The notes under the pieces were generated by a model, which was not told where the DNA came from, did no database searches, and was given only the letters and a program-made list of their open reading frames with translations. Positions 48,605 through 58,446 of a DNA stretch of 64,000 nucleotides are shown here, piece by piece. The stretch comes from Coriobacteriaceae bacterium (lineage in GTDB: Bacteria > Actinomycetota > Coriobacteriia > Coriobacteriales > Coriobacteriaceae). The first letter of the stretch is position 1. Every line of letters starts with the position of its first letter. Both the position numbers and the translations under genes were made by a program. Location of the stretch: positions 62,001 to 126,000 of the forward strand of contig CABJFQ010000001.1 of NCBI GenBank assembly GCA_902364975.1, given 5' to 3'.

Positions 48605-49333
48605 TTACTCCTCCGATGCGGTGGCCGCGGTGTCGTCGCCTTCGGCACCATCACCGGCAGAAGGCTCGGCCAGGCGATAACCCACGCCGCGCACGGTCTC
48701 GATGGCGCTGGCATGCTCGCCCAGTTTTTGGCGAAGCGTCTGCACGTGCACGTCAACGGTGCGCGAACCGCCGTCGAAGTCCCAGCCCCACACGCTCTGC
48801 AGCAACGACTCGCGGGTAAAGACCACGCCGGGCTTGCGCATGAGGTACTCGAGCAGGTCGAACTCGCGCAGGGTGAGCTTAAGCGGCTCGCCGGCAACGG
48901 TCACCTCGCGATGGCTGGGCGAGAGCACGATGTCGCCCACGCTGAGCACATCGCTCGCCTGCTTGACCATGCCGCCGCGACGCAGCAGTGCGCGGCAGCG
49001 GCTCGCAAGCTCCATGAGCGAAAACGGCTTAGTCAGGTAATCGTCGGCACCGCCATCGAGCGCCATCACCTTGTCGAGTTCGGTGTCCTTGGCGGTAAGC
49101 ATCATGATGGGCACCGTCGCCGTCAGGCGATCGGCACGCAGGCGACGCATAATCGCCAAGCCATCGGTGTCGGGCAGCATGATATCGAGCAGCACAGCAT
49201 CGGGCACCCGTCGTGCCACGGCAGCTTTAAACTCGCCATCACACGAAAAGCCCTCGGCCTCGATTCCCTGCTTGCGCAGCGCGTAGACCGTCAAATCCCT
49301 GATGTTGTCATCGTCCTCGACGTAATAGATCAT
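48605..49333 (-). CDS. phoB: PhoB/PhoP-type response regulator
   Basis: A 242-residue OmpR-family regulator. The receiver domain has YYVEDDDNIRDL, the phosphorylated Asp in AVLLDIMLPDTDG and the Lys in DDYLTKPFSLMEL. The winged helix has REFDLLEYLMRKPGVVFTRE and TVDVHVQTLRQKLG. It is cotranscribed with phoR and lies 64 bp downstream of pstB. A perfect TAAAGGTACCTTTA palindrome precedes it. Confidence 0.9.
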   Translation of the reverse strand: MIYYVEDDDNIRDLTVYALRKQGIEAEGFSCDGEFKAAVARRVPDAVLLDIMLPDTDGLAIMRRLRADRLTATVPIMMLTAKDTELDKVMALDGGADDYLTKPFSLMELASRCRALLRRGGMVKQASDVLSVGDIVLSPSHREVTVAGEPLKLTLREFDLLEYLMRKPGVVFTRESLLQSVWGWDFDGGSRTVDVHVQTLRQKLGEHASAIETVRGVGYRLAEPSAGDGAEGDDTAATASEE

Positions 49334-49373
49334 GTTGAACCCCTTTGCGGCCGATATGACCGCATCTTAACCC

Positions 49374-49387
49374 TAAAGGTACCTTTA
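49374..49387. promoter_or_regulatory. TAAAGGTACCTTTA palindrome between pstB and phoB
   Basis: A perfect 14-bp palindrome sits in the 64-bp gap, 40 bp before the phoB start and 10 bp after the pstB stop. It may be an operator or a small RNA hairpin; it does not look like a known Pho box. Confidence 0.35.
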
Positions 49388-49397
49388 CGAGATGGTA

Positions 49398-50273
<876 letters not shown>

Positions 50274-50376
50274 ACCGCATACCTCCATATCGATATCAAT
50301 TCAGCAGTATCGATAGTAGGAATCGCGGCTCATACGCACGTGAGCACATTGTCAAGTGTTTGTAAGGGCACGCTGG

Positions 50377-51615
50377 CTATGCGGCGGGCAGCTCGATGGT
50401 GAATATCGTGTGTTCGGGCGTCGATTCACATGCAACGGTACCGCCGTGTGCCGCGATGATCTCCTTGGCAATAGCAAGGCCCAGACCGGCGCCACCGCGA
50501 TTGGTTGCACGCGCCGCATCCAGGCGATAGAACTTCTCAAAGATCACCTTGAGCTTTGCCGCAGGGATCGGATCGCCCTGGTTTATAAATCGTACGCGCA
50601 CGCCGCCATCGTCTTGGCGCCTGGCCTCAATCGTGATCATCGAGCCTTCATAGCTATAGGCAACGGCGTTTTTCATGATGTTGTTGAATACGCGAGCCAT
50701 CTTGTCGCCGTCCACGAGCACCGTCAGATCCTCGCAGATATCAACCTGGGCTTCTTTATGCTGTTCGTTGAGAATGGGATAGAACTCGTCGGCCACCTGT
50801 GCCAGTAAGAGCCCTAAATCGACGTAGCTGCGGGTGAGCACGATATCGTGGAAATCAAAGCGCGTGATGTCGAAGAACTCCTCGATGAGCGCATCGAGCC
50901 GGTGGGCCTTGTCGAGTGCCACGCCCGTAAAACGTGCGCGCTGCTCAAGCGGCAAATCGGGGGCCTCCTGCAAGAGCGAAAGGTAGCCCACCACGCTGGC
51001 GAGCGGCGTGCGCAGGTCGTGCGCCAGGTACGTCACCAGGTCATCTTTGCGGTGGGATTCGTCACGCAGGGCTTGTTGAACCCTACGCTCGCAATCGCGC
51101 ACCCGGTTGAGCGCGCCCTCGACCTCGAGGAAGTCGCCGTCAATGTTGTCCCATGTGTCGGGGTTATCGATCAGACGGTCCTGAATGCGGGCGGCGATCA
51201 CGCGGTCGGCATGCTGCTCGCCCTGCTCATAACCCTGGTAGTACAGGGCGCGTCCGCAGAAGAACAGGACGCACACGGCAAGCGCCAGCACAAATCCAAG
51301 CATGTTGAACACAAAGCCGGCATCAAAGAACACGGGCTCGCGAATACCGCCAAGCGCCAGGGCCCCGATCGCCAGCGTAAGGGTCCACGCGGCACCGCCG
51401 ATTACCACGCAGCGGCGAACGATTTCGAATCGATCAATCAGCAAAAAGCCAATGAGTAGAACTGCCAGGATGCCAACGATATTGTCAATGCCGATGAGCA
51501 GCAGACTCAGCAAAAAGAGCAGCACCGTCGCTAACGCACGGTTGTCAACGACCGCCCTTACGTATTCAAAGAGTCGATCGGGTACCTCGAATGCCCGCCT
51601 ATCGTCTTTTGTCAT
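50377..51615 (-). CDS. VanS-like sensor histidine kinase
   Basis: A 412-residue kinase with about four N-terminal helices (residues 25-140) and no large extracellular domain. The H-box YLAHDLRTPLASVVGYLSLLQEAPDLP is close to that of VanS. The ATPase boxes are NIMKNAVAYSYEG, IFEKFYRLDAARATNRGGAG and LGLAIAKEII. It is transcribed with the response-regulator gene 25 bp upstream. The pair faces a D,D-carboxypeptidase gene, so cell-wall control is likely; no vanH, vanA-type ligase or vanX is present, so this is not a resistance cluster. Confidence 0.87.
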   Translation of the reverse strand: MTKDDRRAFEVPDRLFEYVRAVVDNRALATVLLFLLSLLLIGIDNIVGILAVLLIGFLLIDRFEIVRRCVVIGGAAWTLTLAIGALALGGIREPVFFDAGFVFNMLGFVLALAVCVLFFCGRALYYQGYEQGEQHADRVIAARIQDRLIDNPDTWDNIDGDFLEVEGALNRVRDCERRVQQALRDESHRKDDLVTYLAHDLRTPLASVVGYLSLLQEAPDLPLEQRARFTGVALDKAHRLDALIEEFFDITRFDFHDIVLTRSYVDLGLLLAQVADEFYPILNEQHKEAQVDICEDLTVLVDGDKMARVFNNIMKNAVAYSYEGSMITIEARRQDDGGVRVRFINQGDPIPAAKLKVIFEKFYRLDAARATNRGGAGLGLAIAKEIIAAHGGTVACESTPEHTIFTIELPAA

Positions 51616-51640
51616 ATCTACTCCCCCACCATCAAAGGCG

Positions 51641-52336
51641 TTATTCGATTATGTAGCCGACGCCCCAGACGTTTTTGATAAAGCGCGGCTTCTGGGCATC
51701 GTCGCCAATCTTTTCGCGCAGGTGACGAATGTGCACCATCACCGTATTGTTGGAGCCGGGCATAAAGTCCTCGTTCCACACCGCGCGGAACAGGTCCTCC
51801 ACGGGCACTACGCTGCCGCGATGCTCGGCCAGATACAGCAAGATGGAATACTCGATGGGCGTGAGGCGCACCGGCGCACCGTCCACCGTCACAGAGCGGG
51901 CGTCGCGGTTGATCTCGAGGCCGTCGAGCTGGATGATCGGCGACTCGGCCGCCTGTGCGCGGCTGCCGTAGCTGGTATAACGACGAAGCTGAGCATGAAC
52001 GCGTGCAATGAGCTCCAGCGGACGGAACGGCTTGACCACATAATCGTCTGCGCCAAGCGAAAGGCCCTCGATCTTGTCTTGCTGGGCATCGCGCGCCGTC
52101 AGCATGATCACGGGATAGGTATGGCTGGAACGGATCGTACGCAACAGCTCAAAGCCATCGATATCGGGCAGCATGACATCCAGCAGCACCAGATCGAACT
52201 CTTGCTCCAAGATTGCCTTGGCAGCATCGGCCCCGCTATAGGCGACCTGTACGTCAAAGCCTTCTTTTGTAAGGTAGATGCCAACTAGGTCGGCGATGGC
52301 CTTCTCGTCATCAACTACCAGTATGCGCTCGTTCAT
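51641..52336 (-). CDS. VanR-like response regulator, OmpR family
   Basis: A 231-residue regulator. The receiver has ILVVDDEKAIADLVGIYL, the phosphorylated Asp in LVLLDVMLPDIDG and the block HTYPVIMLTARDAQQDKIEG then GADDYVVKPFRPLELIARV, which closely follows VanR. The DNA-binding domain ends with NTVMVHIRHLREKIGDD. It shares a 197-bp divergent promoter region with the carboxypeptidase gene, which may be its target. Confidence 0.9.
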   Translation of the reverse strand: MNERILVVDDEKAIADLVGIYLTKEGFDVQVAYSGADAAKAILEQEFDLVLLDVMLPDIDGFELLRTIRSSHTYPVIMLTARDAQQDKIEGLSLGADDYVVKPFRPLELIARVHAQLRRYTSYGSRAQAAESPIIQLDGLEINRDARSVTVDGAPVRLTPIEYSILLYLAEHRGSVVPVEDLFRAVWNEDFMPGSNNTVMVHIRHLREKIGDDAQKPRFIKNVWGVGYIIE

Positions 52337-52533
52337 GCGTACTCCTCTCGCGCTCCATTATGCCCGAGGGGGCGCCCGTCACACACAACAAGCGTGGGTG
52401 ATTAAGTCGGCCTTAAGCACCCTTGTGCCCGTTCGGGCGCGGATGTGGGCCACGCACGCACGCGATGATCGCCGATGCCGGCAAACGATATACTCTAGTT
52501 CCAGAAGAGACCATCCCGTCGAAAGCGAAATCT

Positions 52534-53874
52534 GTGAAGTCCCTCACCTCTTTTGCAAAGCGCTCAGCCCAGCTTGCCGCCGGCTTTGTCTGCGCTATCG
52601 CCCTTACCGCTGGCGCGCCCACCGTCGCCGGCGCCCAAGTGCTCACGACCGACAATGTCTGCGGCAAAACCGCCGATGCACGCGGCATCACGGCCGAGAA
52701 TCTACCCAATATCGATGCGACCAATGCCTTCGTCATGGGCAAAGACGGCACCGTCTACTATGGGCGCGGCGCCGATGAGCAGGTCAAAATCGCCTCGATC
52801 ACCAAGGTCATGACCGCAATCCTAACCGTTGAGAATTGCAAGATGGACGAGAAGGTCACGGTGAGCAACGCCGCAGCCACCGTGGGTAATTCGACCGCCG
52901 GCTTGCTCGAAGGTGACGAGCTTACCGTGGAGCAGGCGCTGCGCGGCCTGATGATTCCCTCGGGCAACGACGCCGCCATCGTGCTCGCCGAATATGTGGG
53001 CAAGAAGATCGACCCTAAGACCAAAGACGCCGAGGCAACATTTGTGAAAGCCATGAACGAGCGCGCTAAGAAGCTCGGTTGCACCGGCACGCTTTTTGAA
53101 AACCCGCATGGTCTGGACTTTGATGAGTGGGCTGGCGATATGCACTCAACCGCACACGACGTAGCGCTGATGATGCAGGAGGCCATGAAAAACGACACGA
53201 TCCGCGAGGTCGTAGCGAGCGAAGATTCCTGGATCGAGATAACGGGCGCCGACGGCACCGACCATTCGCATTCCATGGACACGCATAACTATTTGCTAGG
53301 CCAAGATGGCAACATCGGTGGCAAGACCGGCACCACCGACGACGCGGGCTATTGCTTTACGAGCGCCTACAACCGCGACGGCGACGAGATCTACACCGTC
53401 GTTTTGAACTCCACCACCACCGACCAGCGCTTTACCGATACCGCAACCCTTGCCAATTGGTACTACGGTCACAAGGTGACGGTCGCAATCGCCAACACGC
53501 AGGAAAAGACCGCCAACGGCAACCCGCTTATGGCGCGTATTGGCCAAACCGACTGGACGGATAAGACGATCGACGCCACACTCGCCGATCCTACGGCGCA
53601 AGCGACCGTGTTTTCCCTTGCCGGCGAGGTGACCGAAAAGGTTAGCTACGACGATCTTTCGGGCACGGTGCATGTGGGCGACAAGGCGGGCAGCGTCACG
53701 CTCAAGCAGGACGGCACCAAGATCGCCGTCATGGACCTAGTTGCCGACGAGGAAGGCTCGGGGCCGAACCCCATTGAGTGGCTACTCGTGAAGCTCGACC
53801 GCCTGGGCCGCCGCATCGACAACCGCCCACTCACGGCAGAAAGCGAGACCGTCGCCAAGGCGCCCGAGGTGTAG
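52534..53874 (+). CDS. D-alanyl-D-alanine carboxypeptidase (DacA/PBP5 type, S11)
   Basis: A 446-residue penicillin-binding carboxypeptidase. A signal peptide (KSLTSFAKRSAQLAAGFVCA then IALTAGAPTVAGA) is followed by the three active-site motifs: SITK (in KIASITKVMTAIL), SGN (IPSGNDAAIVLAEY) and KTG (GGKTGTTDDAGYC). A C-terminal PBP5-type beta domain follows. I place the start at the GTG 52534: it directly precedes the signal peptide, and a TATACT -10 at about 52489 rules out the earlier in-frame ATGs. It trims D-Ala from peptidoglycan stems. A terminator follows. Confidence 0.92.
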   Translation: MKSLTSFAKRSAQLAAGFVCAIALTAGAPTVAGAQVLTTDNVCGKTADARGITAENLPNIDATNAFVMGKDGTVYYGRGADEQVKIASITKVMTAILTVENCKMDEKVTVSNAAATVGNSTAGLLEGDELTVEQALRGLMIPSGNDAAIVLAEYVGKKIDPKTKDAEATFVKAMNERAKKLGCTGTLFENPHGLDFDEWAGDMHSTAHDVALMMQEAMKNDTIREVVASEDSWIEITGADGTDHSHSMDTHNYLLGQDGNIGGKTGTTDDAGYCFTSAYNRDGDEIYTVVLNSTTTDQRFTDTATLANWYYGHKVTVAIANTQEKTANGNPLMARIGQTDWTDKTIDATLADPTAQATVFSLAGEVTEKVSYDDLSGTVHVGDKAGSVTLKQDGTKIAVMDLVADEEGSGPNPIEWLLVKLDRLGRRIDNRPLTAESETVAKAPEV

Positions 53875-53898
53875 GGCGCAAGAATAATAAGCCCACTG

Positions 53899-53932
53899 AA
53901 AGGAGGCGTCCGAAAGGATGCCTCCTTTTTTT
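53899..53932 (+). terminator. Terminator after the carboxypeptidase gene
   Basis: AAGGAGGCGTCC pairs with GGATGCCTCCTT across a short loop and a seven-T run follows, 24 bp after the stop. Confidence 0.9.
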
Positions 53933-53934
53933 GA

Positions 53935-53955
53935 GGGTTCGAATCCCCAGTCTCC
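53935..53955 (+). other. tRNA-like fragment (T-arm and acceptor 3' end)
   Basis: GGGTTCGAATCCCCAGTCTCC matches the T-arm and 3' strand of the tRNA-Ser encoded 50 bp away, with one base missing and in the opposite orientation. It is not a full tRNA. Similar T-arm remnants lie near the tRNA-Arg and tRNA-Leu genes. Confidence 0.6.
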
Positions 53956-53966
53956 TTTCTCCACAC

Positions 53967-53993
53967 AAAAAAGGGTCCCAAATGGGACCCTTC
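53967..53993 (-). terminator. Terminator after tRNA-Ser
   Basis: AAGGGTCCC pairs with GGGACCCTT around a small loop, followed by a T-run on the minus strand. Confidence 0.8.
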
Positions 53994-54006
53994 TTCAAAT
54001 TCGTAC

Positions 54007-54097
54007 TGGCGGAGAGCTGGGGATTCGAACCCCAGATGCCCTTTTGGGGCATACTCGCTTAGCAGGCGAGCACCTTCGGCCTCTCGGTCAGCTCTCC
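54007..54097 (-). tRNA. tRNA-Ser(GCT)
   Basis: Acceptor GGAGAGC pairs with GCTCTCC, followed by an encoded CCA. The anticodon loop CTGCTAA gives GCT. The long variable arm (TGCCCCAAAAGGGCA) is that of a class II tRNA, and the T-loop is TTCGAAT. Confidence 0.95.
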
Positions 54098-54189
54098 GTA
54101 ACAGCCGTTCTATAGTAACCAAACAGCCGAAGTTGGGCAAGAGGAAATTTTCTAATTGCCTAGCAGCCTTTCCTCCTTGAAAGCTTCGC

Positions 54190-56631
54190 CTACCCCAGCG
54201 AGCGGTTGAGGGAGCCGAGCTCGTCGTTGCCCATGGTGCGCCACATTTGGAAGATGCAACCGCGTGCCAGGAAAAAGAAACCGTTGTCGACCAGTTGCAC
54301 AGCGGCATCCGCGAGTTGATTGGTCACGGCGGGCACCGGCGGCAGCTCAAGACCTGCCTTGCGGATGGTCTCGACCGCTTCCTCGAATGTCGGAGGCTCG
54401 CTGACGCCCATCTCGTTCATAAGGCCCTGCATTTCTTCCAGCGCGCTGCTGCCCGACTCCTCGCCGCGCGGCACCAGACGGTAACAAGCCAGCGCCAGGT
54501 CGAGCTGATCGCAATTCCAATAGGCAAACGCCAAGCGATAGAACAGGTAGCCGATTGCAGAACGATCGCTGGCAATACGTAGGCCGTGGCGCGCCACCTC
54601 GATAATCTCGTCAAAGCGCTCCAGGCGTGCTAGCACGTTGATCAGGGCAAAGTGAGACTGCATGGACGAGCGCGCCAAATCGTAAAGATGGCGCACCTCG
54701 GGCAGCGCACGCTCAAAGTCCTCTTGTTCGGCGTAAAAGCTGCAGATCTCGTGCTGGGCAAAATACAGCGCATCAGGAGCGCGAAGGATACGCACAGAGC
54801 GGTCTTCTTCCAACACCGGAAGCACCATGCGCACCAGCTGGTTATCGCAAAACTGCGTTTGAACCGGACCTGTCGCCAAAAGCTCGGCGACGGCGCACTT
54901 AGCCTCCAACTCCTCGACAAGACGGGAAAAACCTTCAAAAGCACCTGTACGGTCGACTTTTGCCTGCTCGCGCAATTCAACAACACGGGCCACGTATGGG
55001 TCATCGTCCTCTTCCATGACCTCCAACTCGTCAGCCGTATCGGCAAGCAGCAGATCGCGCAGCGCCGGCGGCAGCGTGCGATGGTCATCACGCGGACGGG
55101 CATGAACCTCCGCAGGTTCAATCGTCTCCGGAGCAGTTGACTCATACGCCTCAAGCACACGCTTGCACGGCATATCGTCCATGTCCATGCTCTCAAGATC
55201 CTTGGCGACAGGCACGCAATCGGCCAGATAGGCCGCGCGCCCAAAGAAATACGTTGCGGCAACGCGCTCGCCCTGCTCACTGTCGGGAGCAGCAATCTGC
55301 ACATAGCAGCGCGTGATGCAGGTGCCCGCGGCAAAACACGCCGCCGCAAGTGTGAGCGCCACGCGCGCATCGTGCTCCGCGGCCCAGATCGCGCGCGTGT
55401 CCTCGTCCAGCTCGCGCCAGGCGTCATCTTGAGCGTCGTATTCACGTTGCGGCATGGCATCAACGACAGACTGCCCAAACCGAACGAGCATAATCCCCTC
55501 GACAACGTTTACTCGATAGGTATAGTCGAGCCTTGTGACCACGTTGAGCGCTTCTACAATACGCGCGAAGCGGGTACGCACATCCCACTCACCGCCCGGC
55601 TGGCACGAAACCGTTCCCGGTTTGGCCCACGGGTTATCGCTTGAGGCCGTATCGAGCAGTCGGGGAACATCGTTGGTCGTCTTGGCGATATGCCACGCAT
55701 CAAAGAGCGCGCAGCCCTCAAGGCTCGGCGAGGATGCCGCAGGGACCAATCCGGCCCCGATGCGCTCAAGGATGCCGGAGAGGCGGTTGAGACGGCACTC
55801 TATTGCAAGCAGCATGTCAATCTCGTCCTGGTCCAGCAGGCTACGATCAAAATTGAGATAGAAAAGCTTTGAACGATCAATGCGAGCCAGGCTCATCTCG
55901 GACTTGGCAGCGATGGTGCGCAGGCGGGGCAAGTCAATTTCACTCATAAGGGCAGCGGCATAGCGCTCGATACCGCTCGGATTCTCGGCATGGTCAACGC
56001 GGTAAAGCAGCGTCTCGATAGCATCAGGGAGCGGTGCCGTGTTAAAGCCCAAAAACACCTCGACCGGCTCGGGCAACTTTACGAGCTTGATCTTGTCGAT
56101 AACATTTTGCATATCCTCGTCGAGTCCGCCGGCGTCCGCCGTGCTCGCAATGGCATTTTCGGAGTCAGCGAATATCACGTAGCGCAGGAACATCGATGCC
56201 ATGAACTCGCCGTAAGGAAGGGAGCGGGCTGAATTCCATGTCTCGTGGTCGGACTGCTCGCGCATGGGGCCTTCGGGAGAGCCGACAGTTTGCGCACACG
56301 CGCGCATCGTGCCGTTTGCTCCCCTCACCATAATCTCACCAATACCGGAGTCCGACTCGTCAAGGACCAGTTCCATGTCGGGATCGTTGGGCAGCGGAGC
56401 CTCGCTGACGGGGCGGTCCACCTTGTACACCTCACCCGAAACGCTTACGTAGCCCAAAAGCGACACATGGCTTTTGCCAACGAATTCGACGACATAACAA
56501 GATTCATGCTGATCCTCGCCAAAGAGTTTCCAGACCACGCCATATGAGCGTCCCGCAGGCTGCTCGGGCATCGCCGGAAAGCGCTTCTTGGGATCGAGAA
56601 ACCTGAGCTTGTATGTCGGACGCTCTGCCAC
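54190..56631 (-). CDS. Conserved-looking hypothetical protein of 813 residues with TPR-like C-terminal half
   Basis: I do not recognise the family. The protein is cytosolic in appearance, without signal peptide or membrane helix. Residues 1-110 are beta-rich with SYGVVWKLFGEDQHESCYVV. The middle is helical and acidic with several Cys and Asp/Glu-rich linkers (ELEVMEEDDDPYVA). The last about 200 residues show helical pairs of TPR type (FERALPEVRHLYDLA, RFDEIIEVARHGL, QLDLALACYRLVP). The ATG region has AGGGTGATATTTC upstream. It lies alone between tRNA-Ser and the tRNA-Arg array. A scaffold or regulatory role would be a guess. Confidence 0.75.
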   Translation of the reverse strand: MAERPTYKLRFLDPKKRFPAMPEQPAGRSYGVVWKLFGEDQHESCYVVEFVGKSHVSLLGYVSVSGEVYKVDRPVSEAPLPNDPDMELVLDESDSGIGEIMVRGANGTMRACAQTVGSPEGPMREQSDHETWNSARSLPYGEFMASMFLRYVIFADSENAIASTADAGGLDEDMQNVIDKIKLVKLPEPVEVFLGFNTAPLPDAIETLLYRVDHAENPSGIERYAAALMSEIDLPRLRTIAAKSEMSLARIDRSKLFYLNFDRSLLDQDEIDMLLAIECRLNRLSGILERIGAGLVPAASSPSLEGCALFDAWHIAKTTNDVPRLLDTASSDNPWAKPGTVSCQPGGEWDVRTRFARIVEALNVVTRLDYTYRVNVVEGIMLVRFGQSVVDAMPQREYDAQDDAWRELDEDTRAIWAAEHDARVALTLAAACFAAGTCITRCYVQIAAPDSEQGERVAATYFFGRAAYLADCVPVAKDLESMDMDDMPCKRVLEAYESTAPETIEPAEVHARPRDDHRTLPPALRDLLLADTADELEVMEEDDDPYVARVVELREQAKVDRTGAFEGFSRLVEELEAKCAVAELLATGPVQTQFCDNQLVRMVLPVLEEDRSVRILRAPDALYFAQHEICSFYAEQEDFERALPEVRHLYDLARSSMQSHFALINVLARLERFDEIIEVARHGLRIASDRSAIGYLFYRLAFAYWNCDQLDLALACYRLVPRGEESGSSALEEMQGLMNEMGVSEPPTFEEAVETIRKAGLELPPVPAVTNQLADAAVQLVDNGFFFLARGCIFQMWRTMGNDELGSLNRSLG

Positions 56632-57006
56632 GAAATATCACCCTGATCGGTCGTCTAGAGAAGGAGCGGTCGCGGATGGGCCGCGACACCTACTCGGAAT
56701 CTTACACGAGTCGATAAGAAATAGTCCGCTTTACGCCCGCGCCTCGACCGAGGTTCGAATCCATGCAGTGCTTACGTAAAAGAAAAGCCCCCGTTGCCGG
56801 GAGCTTTAATCTCAAATGGTGCGGCGTATAGGATTCCGCGCATCCGCTGCGCGGATCCGCACCGGCTTCGCCCGCCTGCCGGCGGACTCGCCCGCTCGCT
56901 AAAAACGCTCCGCGTTTTCTTGACGCTCGCGCCTCGAACGAGGTTCGAATCTCCGCAATGCCCCCGTAAAGGAAAAGCCCCCGTTGCCGGGAGCTTTAAA
57001 GTCAAT

Positions 57007-57083
57007 TGGTGCGGCGTATAGGATTCGAACCTATGACGTTCTGATTCGTAGTCAGACCCTCTATCCAGCTGAGGTAACGCCGC
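57007..57083 (-). tRNA. tRNA-Arg(ACG), copy 1
   Basis: Acceptor GCGGCGT/ACGCCGC with encoded CCA. Anticodon stem TCTGA/TCAGA with loop CTACGAA gives ACG. T-arm ATAGGTTCGAATCCTAT. A GGGAGCTT-type terminator follows on the minus strand. Confidence 0.95.
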
Positions 57084-57431
57084 GACTTGTTGATTATTAT
57101 GCACATCGACTGAATAATGGTCAAGCGTTTTTTCAAAAAAAGTTATTGAATTTGATTTTTACTCATTTTGACCCCTTGATGCGATCTTCGACGCATCGCG
57201 ATATAAGAAAAGCCCCCGTTTCCGGAGGCTTAAAACTCAATTGGTGCGGCGTATAGGATTCCGCGCATCCGCTGCGCGGATCCGCACCGGCTTCGCCCGC
57301 CTGCCGGCGGACTCGCCCGCTCGCTAAAAACGCTCCGCGTTTTCTTGACGCTCGCGCCTCGAACGAGGTTCGAATCTCCGCAATGCCCCCGTAAAGGAAA
57401 AGCCCCCGTTGCCGGGAGCTTTAAAGTCAAT

Positions 57432-57508
57432 TGGTGCGGCGTATAGGATTCGAACCTATGACGTTCTGATTCGTAGTCAGACCCTCTATCCAGCTGAGGT
57501 AACGCCGC
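57432..57508 (-). tRNA. tRNA-Arg(ACG), copy 2
   Basis: Identical in sequence to copy 1, including the encoded CCA and loop CTACGAA. Confidence 0.95.
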
Positions 57509-57860
57509 AACGCACGGATTATTATGCACGTGACCCCTCGATGGGTCAAGCGACAATTTGGAAAAATTTTACGAAGTGATGATTAAGACGCTCGCGCCTC
57601 GACCGAGGTTCGAATCTATGCGGTGGCGGCATAAAAGAAAAGCCCCCGTTGCCGGAGGCTTCAAGTTCAATTGGTGCGGCGTATAGGATTCCGCGCATCC
57701 GCTTCGCGGATCCGCACCGGCTTCGCCCGCCTGCCGGCGCGCTCGCCCGCGGGCTAAAACGCTCCGCGTTTTCTTTACGCCCGCGCCTCGACCGAGGTTC
57801 GAATCCATGCGGTGTTGCCATAAAAGAAAAGCCCCCGTTGCCGGAGGCTTCAAGTTCAAT

Positions 57861-57937
57861 TGGTGCGGCGTATAGGATTCGAACCTATGACGTTCTGATT
57901 CGTAGTCAGACCCTCTATCCAGCTGAGGTAACGCCGC
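57861..57937 (-). tRNA. tRNA-Arg(ACG), copy 3
   Basis: Identical to copies 1 and 2; part of an exact 429-bp tandem unit. Confidence 0.95.
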
Positions 57938-58289
57938 AACGCACGGATTATTATGCACGTGACCCCTCGATGGGTCAAGCGACAATTTGGAAAAATTTTA
58001 CGAAGTGATGATTAAGACGCTCGCGCCTCGACCGAGGTTCGAATCTATGCGGTGGCGGCATAAAAGAAAAGCCCCCGTTGCCGGAGGCTTCAAGTTCAAT
58101 TGGTGCGGCGTATAGGATTCCGCGCATCCGCTTCGCGGATCCGCACCGGCTTCGCCCGCCTGCCGGCGCGCTCGCCCGCGGGCTAAAACGCTCCGCGTTT
58201 TCTTTACGCCCGCGCCTCGACCGAGGTTCGAATCCATGCGGTGTTGCCATAAAAGAAAAGCCCCCGTTGCCGGAGGCTTCAAGTTCAAT

Positions 58290-58366
58290 TGGTGCGGCGT
58301 ATAGGATTCGAACCTATGACGTTCTGATTCGTAGTCAGACCCTCTATCCAGCTGAGGTAACGCCGC
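58290..58366 (-). tRNA. tRNA-Arg(ACG), copy 4
   Basis: Identical to the other copies. It is the outermost and promoter-proximal gene of the array, followed upstream by unrelated sequence. Confidence 0.95.
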
Positions 58367-58446
58367 AGCGTAAGACATATAAAACCACTTTAGTTCGTTA
58401 GAGTCAAGCGAAATCTCAAACTTTTTTTCGCGCGGGCCTCAATTTG

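Larger units (their letters stand above)
56735..58366. repeat. Tandem array of tRNA-Arg genes with interspersed structured repeat
   Basis: Four full tRNA-Arg genes alternate with four truncated tRNA 3' ends (GGTGCGGCGTATAGGATTC at 56818, 57243, 57673 and 58102). Each truncated end runs into a GC-rich structured repeat of about 115 bp. That repeat contains GATCCGC stems and an AAAACGC-TCC-GCGTTTT hairpin and ends with a T-arm-like GGTTCGAATC on the plus strand. Unit 57509-57937 and unit 57938-58366 (429 bp each) appear identical. The repeat also occurs beside tRNA-Leu at 63385-63503. Confidence 0.85.

Noticed and set aside
50281-50325. TATCGATA repeated with a 12-bp spacer before pstB
   Set aside because: The 8-bp palindrome is simple and AT-rich; without a second example or a known regulator it is not distinguishable from chance.
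53831-54308. Several overlapping frames around tRNA-Ser
   Set aside because: They cross the carboxypeptidase terminator and the tRNA gene and show no codon structure.
57546-58250. Two identical 91-residue minus-strand frames and overlapping frames in the tRNA-Arg array
   Set aside because: They run through tRNA genes, terminators and the structured repeat. Their repeated identity reflects the tandem duplication, not coding. They lack ribosome sites.
56735-58366. Possible CRISPR array
   Set aside because: The repeats are about 430 bp long, contain tRNA genes, and have no short regular repeat/spacer pattern or cas genes.
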